Shown here: positions 50,401-60,939 of the stretch, piece by piece
Numbering within the stretch: the stretch's first letter is position 1
How the letters are laid out: each line of letters opens with the position of its first letter
Assembly: GCF_015832195.1 (NCBI RefSeq)
Contig: NC_052020.1
Span: 8,934,254 to 8,998,253, forward strand
Direction of reading: 5' to 3'
DNA length: 64,000 bases
Source: Motacilla alba alba
Taxonomy: Eukaryota > Chordata > Aves > Passeriformes > Motacillidae
Made by a program: the position numbers and the translations under genes
Notes under the pieces: model-generated
Told to the model about the DNA's origin: nothing
Seen by the model: only the letters and a program-made list of their open reading frames with translations
The model's database searches: none

Positions 50401-53111
50401 ACATCCAGGCCAGGATGGAACGGCCTGGGCTGGCACCGACCGAGCTGTGCTGCAGGTACCGGGATTACCGGAACGCTGACGACTACACCTACACCGTCCA
50501 GTTCTGGCACATCTTCGCAGCCCGGCTCGCCTTCCTCATCCTCTTCGAGGTGAGCACCCAGGGAGGCAGGAGAGGGCTGGAAAAGGGGGTGGATCTGTGC
50601 CTGGTGCCCGGGCTGGGAGCCCCTGACTGCCTTTGCTTCCCACAGCACGTGGCTCTGTGCGTGAAGCTGATCGCAGCCTGGTACATCCCCGATGTCCCCC
50701 AGAAGGTCAAGAACAAAATTCTGACGGAAAAACACAGCCATCTCCGTAATGAACTGAGGTGGGTGATGCCCTGGAAGGTGCCAGGGGTTGCCTGGTTTCA
50801 GGATCTGTCTGCTCTAGAGCCCCTCTTCCTTCAGAAAAAGAAAAGCTCCAAGTTTAAACAAGAAATTATTTTGCCCAGGGAAAGACTTGGTCCAGGTTTT
50901 CCATCTAGACTTTGTTTAAAGAGAAAGGATTAAGTATTTCTGTAGGAAACAAAACCATTGTAGCTGCCCCAGTGCTGCTGTCCCATACTAACAGCCCTGC
51001 TCTGGGAAGGTCTCAGCCTGACCCCTCTCCATGGCCACCCTGTCCCAGCTGCCACCCATAATCCCAATGGGAGCAGATAGCGGGCTTCAGGAAACACCTG
51101 TGTCTTGGTTTGAAAAGACAGGTGTTTGCTAAGGAAGGCAGGAGCCTTCCTTGAAATGGAAAATGCAAACCCCCTCCCTCCATATTATTATAATTTTGCA
51201 ATTAAGGGGCTCTCGGGCAAAGATATGGGAATAGGAATAACAGTTCTTTACTAGGAAAACTAAAAATACAAATGTCATAGCACAAAAAAGAAAACAAAGC
51301 ACTGACAGAGTCAGAATATGACCTGACACTCTGTGGGTCAGGGTGGCTGCAGCCCTCCAGCAGTGCCAGGTGTGGTTCTGCTGGAGCAGGGATCCTGTAG
51401 AAAGGTGGAGCTTTCCTCTGAAGGTCCAGTGGTGGTGTAGATAGGCCTGGTCTTCCTCTGGGAATCCAGTGGGAAAAGGCTGCTGTGGTTTTCTAAATCT
51501 CTGATTATATCCAGGTGGGAATGCTTGGCTCCTCCCCCTGGGCAGAGCTTCTCACAGTGGGATGATGTCATTTTATCAGTCACTCAGTGAGATTCCATGG
51601 CCCATTAACAGAGATATTTCCCGGAGGGAGGATTGGTAGTGGAAGAGAGAAAGAAAACTGCCCAATTAACAGAAGATAACTGCCCCACCTCTAACAGATG
51701 GCAAATAGAATACACACCCCCACTAACATCTTTCAAACTAAGACAACCTGTCCTGGTTTGACACTGGCCAAACTCCAGGCACCCACAAAAGCCACTCACT
51801 TACCCTCCCCTGCCACAGCTGGCCAGAGGAGAGAAAAAAATTAGCAAAGGGTTCATGAGTTGAGATAAGGACGGGGAGAAAACACTCCAAGGGCAAAACA
51901 GGCTCAACTTGGAAGTACAAAGTGAATTTATTACTAACAAAATCAGAGGAGGATAAAAATGAGAAGTAAAATAAGCCCTTAAAACACCTTTGCTTCCCCC
52001 AACTCTTCCCTCCTTCCCACTGACAGTGCAGGGAACAGGGCATGGGGGTTTTGGTCAGTTCATCACCCAAGGTTTTCCTCCACTGCTCAGGGAGATGAGT
52101 CCTTCCCCTGCTACACCTTGGGATCCCTTCCCACAGGAGAGAGTTCTCTGCAACCCTCTCCACCATGGCTCCAATCTCATGAGCAGAAATCCTCCCAAAA
52201 CTGCTGCAATGTGAGTCCCTTGCATGGGCACACAGTCCTCCTAAAGCTGCTGCGGTGTGGGTCATCCTTCCTCCACAGGCTCAGTCCTTCAAGGACAGGC
52301 CGCTCCAGCCTGGAAGCAGGGTCCCTCTCCACTGGATCACAGCCTCCTCCAGGCTGGGATCCACCTGCTCCAGCCTGGGCATCTCCCCCACGGGCTGCGG
52401 GTGGATCCCTGCATCCCCTGGGGATCCCCATGGGCTGCGGGTGGATCTCTGCATCCCCTGGGGATCCCCATGGGCTGCGGGTGGATCTCTGCATCCCCTG
52501 GGGATCCCCATGGGCTGCAGGGGCACAGTTGCTTCACCGTGGTCTCACCACGGTCTGCAGAGGAATCCCAGCTTCAGCGCCTGGAACACCTCCTCCCCCT
52601 CCTTCTGCACTGACCTTGGTGTCTGCTTCTTGTTTCCCTCACATGTTCTCACCTCCTCCTCTTCTCTGGCTAGCAAAAAAAACCTGTGCCCCTTTTTGTT
52701 TTGATTTTCTTCTTAAATACGTTATCACAGAGGCATTATCAACACCTCTAATGGGCCCAGCCTTGGCCAGTGGCATGTCCATCTTCAGAGCCATCAGGGA
52801 TTGGCTCTGCCAGACAGGGTGGAAGCTTCCAGCAGCTTCTCACAGAAGTCACCTCTGTGTCCCCCTGCTACCAAAAACCAGCCCAACACCACGCTGTCAC
52901 AGCTTTCCATCTCTGCCTTCCTACTGACTGTGGGATTTCCCACAAACAGGGGTTTCCCACAAACAGCCTGTCATTCTTTCTCCATCTATTTTGGGGATGT
53001 GGCCCCGTTCCTACTGGGAGTGTTTTCCCACACCTCCCAACTCAGACAGTTCCCTTCCCAACGCCTCTCTCCTCTCTCCCCAGCACGGCAGAATACTCCA
53101 CCGAGGTGTAG
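38485..53111 (+). CDS. ANO9: Anoctamin-9 (TMEM16J), 24 coding exons
   Basis: Exons: 38485-38490, 42139-42204, 42400-42516, 42762-42898, 43182-43231, 43484-43542, 43734-43816, 44517-44651, 44751-44847, 45135-45195, 46077-46159, 46419-46523, 47233-47397, 47482-47518, 47988-48099, 48267-48324, 48487-48584, 48726-48892, 49290-49442, 49654-49801, 50251-50361, 50456-50549, 50646-50758, 53084-53111. They sum to 2283 bases, 760 residues plus stop; human is about 782 as I recall. Phases agree at every GT-AG junction. The protein is a TMEM16-family multi-pass membrane protein; reports for ANO9 include cation channel and lipid-scrambling roles, so the activity is unsettled. A cytosolic anoctamin domain (about 25-178) is followed by membrane segments near 180-212, 259-279, 324-352, 369-386, 414-437, 463-490, 549-572, 600-622 and 699-728. 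Family blocks include [16 protein letters not shown] (559-574) and TSDFIP (621-626). Sequons lie at NHT and NNS before the last helices. The least certain parts are the 6-base first exon and the 28-base last exon. Confidence 0.9.
39655..39935 (+). mobile_element. CR1 LINE fragment in ANO9 intron 1
   Basis: A sense CR1 3' segment with 'gatgggatattggtaagaaa', 'cccatccccagaagtgtcca', 'cccatggcagaaggtggaac' and an end 'gattctgggactcta'. It lies between the proposed first ANO9 exon and the exon at 42139. Confidence 0.8.
41035..41250 (+). mobile_element. CR1 LINE fragment in ANO9 intron 1
   Basis: A sense CR1 3' segment with 'gggatactgggaagaaatcc', 'ccatccctggaagtgttcaa' and 'gtcctttccaacaaaaacca'. 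The terminal repeat is degenerate. Confidence 0.75.
41445..41515 (+). mobile_element. Short CR1 3' end
   Basis: About 70 bases ending in 'tattctatggttttatgatc', preceded by 'gtgagtcccttccaaattgg'. This is the extreme 3' end of a different CR1 subtype from the copy 200 bases to the left. Confidence 0.65.
43441..43468. repeat. Short CCCTAA-type run before an ANO9 exon
   Basis: Four imperfect copies of the vertebrate telomere hexamer: CCCTAA, GCCTAA, CCCTAA, CCCTG. It sits about 15-40 bases upstream of the acceptor for the exon at 43484, so it overlaps the likely branch-point and polypyrimidine region. Confidence 0.6.
46825..47110 (-). mobile_element. CR1 LINE fragment in an ANO9 intron
   Basis: The plus strand carries the reverse complement of a CR1 3' end: 'tggaatcacagaatgttaag', 'ggttggaagggaccttatct', 'ccatgggcagggatacctcc' and 'cagggaagaatgtctcccta'. 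It lies between the exons ending at 46523 and starting at 47233. Confidence 0.9.
51101..51745 (-). mobile_element. Inner solo LTR nested at the edge of the outer LTR
   Basis: A 645 bp element with inverted ends TGTCTTGGTTTGAAAAG and CTTTCAAACTAAGACA. It is flanked by a perfect 5-bp target duplication ACCTG (51096-51100 and 51746-51750). The last two bases of each duplication, TG, are the first two bases of the outer LTR, so this element inserted later, straddling the outer element's edge. A minus-strand AGTAAA (plus TTTACT at 51247-51252) could be its polyadenylation signal. Its sequence resembles a common songbird LTR as I recall it; no database check was possible. Confidence 0.85.
52388..52520. 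repeat. 40-bp tandem repeat inside the outer LTR
   Basis: About 3.3 copies of a 40 bp unit containing 'gggctgcgggtggatctctg' and 'catcccctggggatccccat', nearly identical to each other. It lies within the outer LTR and may be an internal repeat typical of that LTR family or a local expansion. Confidence 0.85.
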
Positions 53112-53719
53112 CCACCACTCACCAAGGAGAAGGAGACCATGGACTCGAGCCCCTTTCCCAGCCTGGCAGTGCCAGGGGTGCCGGATGAACCCTAGGACAC
53201 GGTGTCACACGTCCCATCTGGAACCGAGCTGGACCTGAGCTGGGAAGTGATGACAAAACTGTGGCTTCACAGGAGCAGGCTGCTTTCTGGCTTGGGAAGG
53301 AAGGAAGGATGCTGTGGCAGAGCCGGGACGTGCCTCCCCGCCATGGGGAGTGGCCGGGACGGAGCCGCGGCGCTGGGGACAAACCCAGGGGCAGCACCCA
53401 GATGCTGTGCTGCCAGGACATCACCTGGGTCCTTGTCACTCACTTCCTTAAGCACAGGAAACACCACTTACTTCGTTCCAGGCTCCCTCTCCAGCCCTTT
53501 TGTTGCACTTTGGCCTCTTTTTTCCGTGACTCTCGCACCACCGGGGCACTTGAGTCCCTCTTTCAGCAAACTCCTCCCCGGCACGACTCCCACATGGCTG
53601 CAGCTCCGCCCTGCTGTCTCCATGGACGCGGCTCCACGGTCTTTGGGAAAATGCGTTTAGCTCCGGGCTCAGCCGGTCCTCAGAGCTGTTCCTGGCTCGG
53701 CTGCCACCAGCCGTCGGTA

Positions 53720-53725
53720 AATAAA
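53720..53725 (+). terminator. ANO9: Polyadenylation signal, ANO9
   Basis: AATAAA about 610 bases after the ANO9 stop codon and the first strong signal downstream of it. The 3' UTR would be roughly 53112-53745. Confidence 0.65.
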
Positions 53726-54892
53726 CACAGCACCCAGGTGGACACGCTGCCTGGTACTGCTCCTGCCTTCCTCCTCTGCCATCCCCAACCATCCCCCAGA
53801 AACCTTTCCTTGTCTTAGTGGGGACAGTCAGAGCAGGTGGCAGCTGCAGTGCCCACTCTGAGGGCTGTGTGGGAGCTGGCTGGTGGGACACCAGGATTTG
53901 GCCATGCACAGTGGGAACACAGCCTGGGAAACGTGCCAGGATAACGGAAATACCTGGGGAATTTGGGAAAAACACAGCAAATCCCAAATGACAGGGTTAT
54001 CCCACCTTTTCCTTTGGAGACATCACTACTGGCTGCCCCCCCTGCTCAAGACACAACGAGTTTGTCTGCAGCACGAGCAGGGTGACATCCCAGGGCTGGA
54101 CAGGTGCCACAGCTCAGGGGGCTCTGATAGGGGACCCCAGAAGCAGGACTGGGGGGCAGCCCCCTCCTTTCCCACTGGTAGTGACCCCATCCTGGCTGGA
54201 CACCACCCTGGCCCCTGTCCCACGAGGGTCCCACCACAGACGCTTCCCAAGGTGTCAGTCCTGGGGGCTGTGCCCTGGAGGTGACACACCCCAGTCAGGA
54301 CTGCAGGGAAAGGCACCAGGATTAGCTCACCCTCAAAACTTCACTCCCAAGAGCATGGAAAGCCAGAAACAGCCCCATAGGGAACAGAAGGGAGCTTGCT
54401 GAGCCCTCAGGCTTGTCCTGGTTTTGCACCATTGTGACCAAAACTGGATGTGCTCCCCCATGTAACTTACCTACCACAGGGATAACCCGGGTGGACAAGA
54501 AAGATCTGATCAGCTCCTGGTTTGCTCCCAAGCCTCCCCACACCCCTGCCATCCCCAGGACCTGGGCTTCTTCCATGCAATCAATCTTCCTTTACCATCC
54601 CACAAATCCAAGAGATTTACACAGGATTTTCCAGCTGATGCATCACAGAGTCCATGAGAAGTGGGCAGCCCTCAAAAAAGGCTGCTCCAATACCTGCTGC
54701 CCCAAACACACAGCCAGCAGCTGTGGGGACCAGGAGCAGGGGATTCTCCCCAGAGGTGCCAACAGGGATCTGTCCCTTCCCCTCCCACAACAAGCCAACA
54801 GCACTGTAGCTTATATCCTAAACAATGAGGAGGCAGAGTCAGGGTGTTTCTCCATGGGAACAGGCCCAGAGTCCTACCTGTGACCTGAACCT

Positions 54893-54988
54893 GTTTATTT
54901 ATATATACATAGTTATTCAATATACATCTACATATATTTATGTATTATTAAATATAATACCATATATATATGAAAATACATACCCCAT
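54893..54988. repeat. AT-rich tract with (TA)n
   Basis: Stretches such as 'tatatatacatagttattca' and 'ccatatatatatgaaaatac' make up a low-complexity AT region in otherwise GC-rich intergenic DNA. Confidence 0.6.
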
Positions 54989-55479
54989 GCACGTGGCCCT
55001 CTTTTTTTCTTGGCCTCAAATCCCGTGCTGGTTGATGCTTTTCTGGCTCAGGCTGGTGTTTGTCCAGGGGCTGCTGCTGTGACCACATCCATGATCCGTG
55101 CCTGGGGCATGCCGAGGCTTTAATCACCTCCATGGTAATTAGCACAGGGGATATCTGCTGTCCACAGTGGCCACGGCCAGATCCAGCTCCCCACGGCCAG
55201 TGCCAGCCGGAGCAACCACCTCCAGCACCAGCTTCATCTGGCAAAAAGGCTCTAAAGGCACAGAGAGAAGGAAAGGGAGGAGAAGGAAACAAACAGGAGA
55301 CCCCACAGCTGATGGCAAGTTTCTCCTCGCCCTGACACCTCTGTGGGCTATTCCAGCCGTGGAAAACTGAGGGCTCCTCCCTGGCCCCGAAGCCTTGTGA
55401 CACCTGCTGGGTGTGTTGCTGTCCCCCTCCTCTCTTCTCTTCTCTTTTCCCCTCCCCTGAAGCCGGAGTTGTTGAATTC

Positions 55480-55749
55480 TTCCCCCGCAGGTTCAGGTGG
55501 AGGTGGAGCAGTGGGAGGGAGGGACAGCCAGCCCTTCCCACGGGCCTGGCGCCCGGGGATTGGGGCAGCGGGAGCGCCCGGCCGAGGGCAGGGGCTGAAC
55601 TGGGAGGAGAAATAGATAAACTATTAAAAGAGAAAGCTAAAAAAAAAAAAAAAAAAGAGAGAGAGAAATTCCAAGCACTGATCTGGCCGGTCGGGTCGGC
55701 TCAAGCGGGAGGCGACGAGCAGGAAGCCTGCGGCTGGGGAAGCTCCAAA
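55480..55749 (+). promoter_or_regulatory. SIGIRR: Candidate promoter and noncoding first exon of SIGIRR
   Basis: A GC-rich segment with several CpGs ending in CTCCAAAG|GTAAAT, a good donor at 55750. It would splice to the acceptor at 57484-57485 that precedes the exon with the SIGIRR start codon. There is no coding support, so this is an inference from position and splice-site shape. Confidence 0.25.
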
Positions 55750-57485
55750 GGTAAATGCAGCTCTGTTCTGCTTTTCTTTCCATGCTGAAGCCGCCCCAGA
55801 TGAGGTCAGCAAGGTTTCACCCTCACCCCGTTCCTTGAGCATTCCCGTTCTGTCTCTCCTTCGCTCTCCAGCCTCGGCACACCCACCCCACAACTCCCTG
55901 GCCAGGGTGGCCCCCTGCCCTGCTTGCTTTCCCCACGGCCATGCTCCAGGGAATGCCGTGCCCAGCCATCATTTGCCACCCCACAAGGCCCACACGGTCC
56001 TCTGCCTCAAATCCGGGGTGTCCCCACGCCAGGATATGGGAAATGGGAGCCACTGCTGCCCGTTAGCCGGTGCTCCTCCCTCCCTGGCCCTCGGCAGCCC
56101 CAGCACCCACTCCCTGCCATCCAACACTCTCCTTCCCTGGAGCAAAGGGCTCCGGGGGTTTTGGGGCCTCCCCACACCCCCTAGCCACGCTGCAGCTTGT
56201 TGGAGCTTCCTTATTCCAACCATCAGAGGAAATGGCTTAGGAGTGACCCATCCGGGAGCTGAGCTGGAGCATCACGCCAGGCAGAGACAGCCCCAAGCCA
56301 CCCTCATGAGCATCTCCCACCCTTTCTCCATGTGAAATCCAGGCGGGCTGGCTCGTCTCCATCCCATCCTCTTCCTTCCCTGGCCATGAAGAAACTCAGT
56401 TAATCCTTTAGGTATAAATCACTTCCAGCTGGTCAAGCTGAACACGTACTGGGCGTCTCTCGCGTACCTTGATCCCTGGTTTCACCCCACGCCTGGCACT
56501 AGGCTGCTCCAGAGGGAAGCAGCGTGCCTGCATCCCTGCTCCAAGCCAGGCAGCACCACAGACCTCCCCTTTCTGTTCCACACCAACAAACGGGGGGACC
56601 AGCCCTGCTCCCACCCAAAATCAGGGTGCAGCCAGGAGTGCTAAAGCTCCACAGCAAAGAGGAGCCCTGGGAGAGGCTTTCACCCCTCCTGACTCCCAGA
56701 GTTAGGCTGGATGTTAAGCATGGAAACACGGGCACCGTGACATCCCTGAGACTCCCACCTCAGCCCCAGCACCCGCATCACCTGCATCAGGTGTGTGGGG
56801 ACAGAGCCCAGCCTTGCCAGGTTCAGCTCCCAGCATCCGCCTCTTCCCACGGGGCCATCGCAGTGATGCCAGCTTTGGGGGTCCCTGTGTGCCATCCCTG
56901 TGCTCCCTGCTTGCCTGGAATGCTGTGGAGCTGTGCCAATCCCTGGGCACAGCCACGGGGTAGCAACGCGCCAAGGCTCCCAACACACCGGGAAACGGCA
57001 CCCGCCGGGGAGCTCTCCAGGTGGGAGCTGCGTTTCCATAAACAAAGCAGCCCGCTGGTAATTAGCAGGTTCAAGGGCATGTCAGGCTGGAGGCAGCTCT
57101 GCAGCCCAGGCAGGGGGTTGGCAGGTGAAGGAGGTACCACTGAGACCCCCAAAGCTGGGGTTTCCCACGGCTGAGCTCATTTCCCCACCTTGGTTTTGGA
57201 TTTGGGCTGAAGCCAGATTTTTTTAAACCCTGCAACCCCCAGCTGGTCATTAATCACCTCCCACGCATAAATTCACGGTTGGGAAAGCCAGGCTGGGAGT
57301 CAGTGCAGGGAGGGCAGGTGACACAGTGGCCACCAGGCTGTGGGTGGGACGTGGCTTTGGCTTTACCACAGAGCAGCACCCACCACCCCCGGTCGGAATC
57401 GCTGCGGGGACCGATGGGGGTGGCGGGGCCCTCCCTGTGCCAGCACTCACGGAGCGTGTGACACACTACTCCCACTGTGTCCCAG

Positions 57486-57584
57486 GCCCAGCCCGCCCTG
57501 TGGCAGAGGCAGGTGGACTTTGTTCCCCCCGGAAGACGCCGCGTGAGATGCTGGCAGTGCCCGCGCCTGTCACCTGAGCGCGCC
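57486..57584 (+). other. SIGIRR: Probable 5' UTR segment of SIGIRR with an upstream ORF
   Basis: An acceptor 'cactgtgtcccag' ends at 57485 and the SIGIRR start is at 57585. Between them, an ATG at 57548 opens a 9-codon ORF (MLAVPAPVT) that stops at 57575-57577, seven bases before the main ATG. If this segment is in the mature mRNA, ribosomes would meet the small ORF first. Confidence 0.4.
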
Positions 57585-60337
57585 ATGGCAGGTAGGTGAA
57601 ACCCCGCTTCTCCCCTGTTCACAGCTGGGAAGGATCCCTGCGCAAGCTCAGCTGGGGGTCCTGCTCTGGTGTCACCTCTTAGGGTGCCGAGGGTCCTTCC
57701 CAGCCCCCCAAACCGGCTCAGCATGTTGCTAAACAGCCACGAACTCCACGCGCTGCCAGACCCCCAAGGCAGAGCTTGTTTTTCCAGGATGGCTACAGCA
57801 GTCATGTGCCCTGGGGGGAGCTGGATCGGCTTTCCCATCCAAACCCCCTCCCCTCTGTGCCCCCAGACCTTTGCAGCGTGCCCCCCGAAATCCTGGTGCC
57901 CGCTGCCAACGAGACGCTGGACCTGGTGCTGGGGAGCCAGGTCGAGCTGAACTGCACCGTGCGCTGGGCGGGCACCGAGCACTGCCAGCCCATTCCCACC
58001 TGGAGCAAGGATGGGCAGTGGCTGGGCAGTGGGAGCAGCCAGGACTCTGTCTGGTAAGGAGCCTGCCCTGGGGACATCCATCCATCTGCTTTTGGGGGCT
58101 GTCGCCACATGGCCCAACCCACAGCATTACCCGTGTCCTGTCAGGTCTGGCCAAAACTCCTCGGAGCAGCTCCTGGCCAGCGTCCTGCAGCTCAACCTCA
58201 CCCAGGATGCCGATTTCGGGGTGTTTGCCTGCTGGATCAGCAATGCCACGGCCACCTTCACCCTGCGGCGAGCAGGTAGGGACCTGCTGGTGACAGGAAG
58301 GGGCATCCCATGGAGAGCCCAGGTGCGCAGGGGGATTGAGGAGAGTGATAGGGGCCCTGCTGCTTCTCCCACATCGGGGTACAAACCTGCACCAAACCCA
58401 GGTGTGCTGCTCACCGTGCCTTTCCCTGTCCTGGCAGAGGCGGTGGGGCACATGCCAGCGGTGCTGGCAGCCCTCCTGGTCCTGATGCTCCTGGTGCTCC
58501 TGGCTGCGCTCTACGTCCGGTGCCGCCTGAACGCGCTCCTCTGGTACCGGGACCGCTACGGAGAGCTGGAGATCAACGGTGAGCCAGAGGTGTTCCCACT
58601 GGGAACAGCCTCCTGTGGGGTCTGGGGGCTCACACAGCCCTTCCCATGTTATCCCTGCTCCACGGATCTCCCCAGATGGGAAGCTCTACGATGCCTATGT
58701 CTCCCACGCCAATGCCCCCGATGACCGGAAGTTCATCCACTTCATCGTGAAGCCGCAGCTGGAAAACCGCCACGGCTACAAGCTCTTCCTGGACGACCAG
58801 AACATCCTGCCCAACTCAGGTAGGCACCAGGCAGGGCTGGGCAGGGGGTGACACAGGGCCCTGGGGGCTTGACACCCCTTTTGCCCACAGAGCCATCAGC
58901 TGACCTCATCATGAACGTCAGCCGGTGCCGGCGCCTCATCGTGGTGCTCTCCGTCGCGTACCTGGAGCAGGAGTGGTGCAACAGCAGCTTCAGGTAGGAG
59001 CACAGCAGCTCCCACAGGAGAGGAGAGGGGCTGCCAGGTCCCTCACCCTTCCTTGTCTCACAGGGAAGGGCTCTGGAGGCTGCTGGAGCTTTCCAGGAAA
59101 CCCATCTTCATCGTCTTCGAGAGCCAGTACCGGGAGATCACTCACCCCGCTATCACCCTGCTGAAGCAGCACCGAAGCGCAGTGACCCTGCTGGTGTGGA
59201 GAGCCGGCTCCATGGTGAGTGCCGAGCGGGATCCTGACCCCCCTCAGAGCCCCCTTTCCCTCCCCAGCACCCCACAGCGCCAGCCTCCCTGCTGCCCTTT
59301 GGGGCTGCCCCATGGTGAGAGCGGAGCAGGAGCCATCCCACCAGCACCCCCTTCCATTCCCAGCTCCCTATTTTGGGCCAGCCTCCCTGCTGCCCTCTGG
59401 GGCTGCGCCCCGGGCTCCAGAGCTAAAGAGCAGGTTGAGGCACTCGCCTTTTGGAGGACATTGAAAAACCCAACCAGAAGAGCCCCAGATGTGGGAGCTC
59501 ACCCCCAAACCTGCATGGTCAGAACCCCGTGACACTCCAGGGCCTCCCCAGCCTCAGCTCCCCGAGCGGAGCCTTGGCCCAGGGCCACTCCGGCCATTTC
59601 AGGGCCAGGCTGGGAGCCGGAGCCCTGGGGAGCATTCCGGCAGGTCGGGCCGGTTTCTCCGCCGGCGCGTGGGCACGGTGCCACGCCGGAGCACAGCCCT
59701 CACCTTGGCGGAGCTCCCAGCACTGGGGAGAGCGAGCCGAGCCCGTGGAACCCTGCGGGGCCGTGCTCTGCTGGTCCCAGCCCGGCTCATCCCCTCCGGG
59801 CCCCCGCAGACCCCATGGTCAGACTTCTGGAAGGAGCTGTGCCTGGCCCTGCCACGCAAGGTGGCCTTCCCGGGGGCAAGGAGCGTGGGGGACCCACAGA
59901 CCCAGCTGCAGGAGGACAAGGACCCCATGCTGATCTTGCACAGCAGCTACCTGGACAGCGCGGGAGACCTGGACCCGGATGGGGACCTCGGCACAGGTCC
60001 GTGTCCCTGCTGCTTCTCTGAGGGGACAGATGCGCGCTGGAGGTCACTCCTGGGCTTTGCCTCCTGCTCCTGTGGCAGCGGGGTGGATCCAGCCCCTTCC
60101 CCTTCCACCTAAACCCATCTCCCTGTCGTGCCAGGCCTCCGAGGACGCGTCTTTGGGAGCCCCCCGCCCCCCCGCCTCGGTGGGCACGGCGCTCCCGGGG
60201 CTCCGGCATCCAGCGGGACGGAGGACGCGCAGCTGCGGGACGGGCAGCGCTCCGAGCTCGACGTCTCGGATCTGGGCTCGCGCAACTACGGCGCCCGCAC
60301 GGACTTCTACTGCCTGGTGACAGAGGATGACATCTGA
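57585..60337 (+). CDS. SIGIRR: Single Ig IL-1-related receptor (SIGIRR, IL-1R8), 9 coding exons
   Basis: Exons: 57585-57591, 57867-58053, 58145-58275, 58438-58578, 58676-58819, 58891-58993, 59064-59214, 59810-59996, 60135-60337. The sum is 1254 bases, 417 residues plus stop; human is 410. Phases agree throughout. SIGIRR is a membrane protein that dampens IL-1 receptor and Toll-like receptor signalling. One extracellular Ig domain (about 10-105) has cysteines near 32 and in FACWI and several N-glycosylation sequons. No cleavable signal peptide is seen, as in the human protein. A transmembrane helix spans about 115-136, followed by a TIR domain (about 157-305) with [15 protein letters not shown] and [10 protein letters not shown], then a tail ending in [13 protein letters not shown] and DFYCLV, which closely match human. 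The start ATG has a strong context (GCGCCATGG). The donor after exon 8 is GTCCGT, weaker than the others. Confidence 0.93.
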
Positions 60338-60700
60338 GCAGGACCGCAGGTGTCCCCCAGCCCTGTGGGGACACGTGGACCAGGTCAGGGCTGAGGAGCC
60401 CAGGAGTTACGATGGGATCAGAGCCACGGCCGTGCTGGGAAAGCAGGAGCTGGCTCCCAAGTGGAGAACTGGAAAACCATCACCAGGAGCACCCTGCCCA
60501 TAATACCTCAGTGCCACCCCTGGGTGCCACCCAGGTGGCTGGGCCGTGTCCCTTGCCGTGGGTGGCAGGTATGTTCTTCCTGAATGATGGACAAGTGCTG
60601 GGATGGGTGATGCTCTCCGAGGAACAACGTGCCCCAGCCCCAGGGAGTGCCCGACAGGAGTGGTGGCAGCACCTTTGTCCCATATGGAAACCCCCGTGAC

Positions 60701-60706
60701 AATAAA
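60701..60706 (+). terminator. SIGIRR: Polyadenylation signal, SIGIRR
   Basis: AATAAA 364 bases after the SIGIRR stop codon. The 3' UTR is inferred as 60338 to about 60725. Confidence 0.7.
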
Positions 60707-60939
60707 ATGCTGCTGCACCCTCTGCATCTGTCCATGATGGGGACACAGGTGACACGGAGGGAGGGGCGTTCCCCGCCACAGGCACTGCTTGCTCTGTCCT
60801 TCCCACACCAGTGTCCCTGCCACACTACCTCGGAGCCATGCCAGACACAGAGCCTCACCCTGTGCTGGTGTCCCCATGGCCCTGGTGTCACCAGGACACT
60901 GTACCCCCTCTCCCAGGTGCTACCCAAACACAGGTGTAG

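Larger units (their letters stand above)
51094..52890 (-). mobile_element. Outer solo LTR with target duplications, interrupted by a second LTR
   Basis: The outer element runs 51749-52885 (about 1137 bp), starting TGTCCTGGTTTG and ending CCCA. Its target duplication ACACC is at 51094-51098 on the left and 52886-52890 on the right; the left copy is separated from the body by the inner LTR. On the minus strand an AATAAA (plus-strand TTTATT at 51927-51932) lies about 180 bases from the end, which fits a minus-strand LTR. I see no internal retroviral genes. It lies in the last intron of ANO9. Confidence 0.75.
38426..53745 (+). other. ANO9: ANO9 transcription unit, approximate
   Basis: The left limit is an acceptor-like CTCTCCTTAG ending at 38425, giving a possible exon 38426-38490 with 59 bases of 5' UTR before the proposed start. 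Any earlier untranslated exon and the promoter are not placed. The right limit follows the AATAAA at 53720-53725 after about 600 bases of 3' UTR. Confidence 0.4.
53746..57485. other. Intergenic interval between ANO9 and SIGIRR
   Basis: No coding exon recognised. It holds an AT-rich microsatellite-like tract (54893-54988), a CT-rich run (55427-55455), an A-run followed by GA repeats (55638-55668), and a moderately GC-rich segment (55480-55749) that may be a 5' UTR exon of SIGIRR. Confidence 0.5.

Noticed and set aside
52177..52704. Frames encoding repeated Pro/Gly/Trp-rich peptides
   Set aside because: They are produced by the 40-bp tandem repeat within an LTR; the unit length is not a multiple of three, so no single repeat peptide is maintained.
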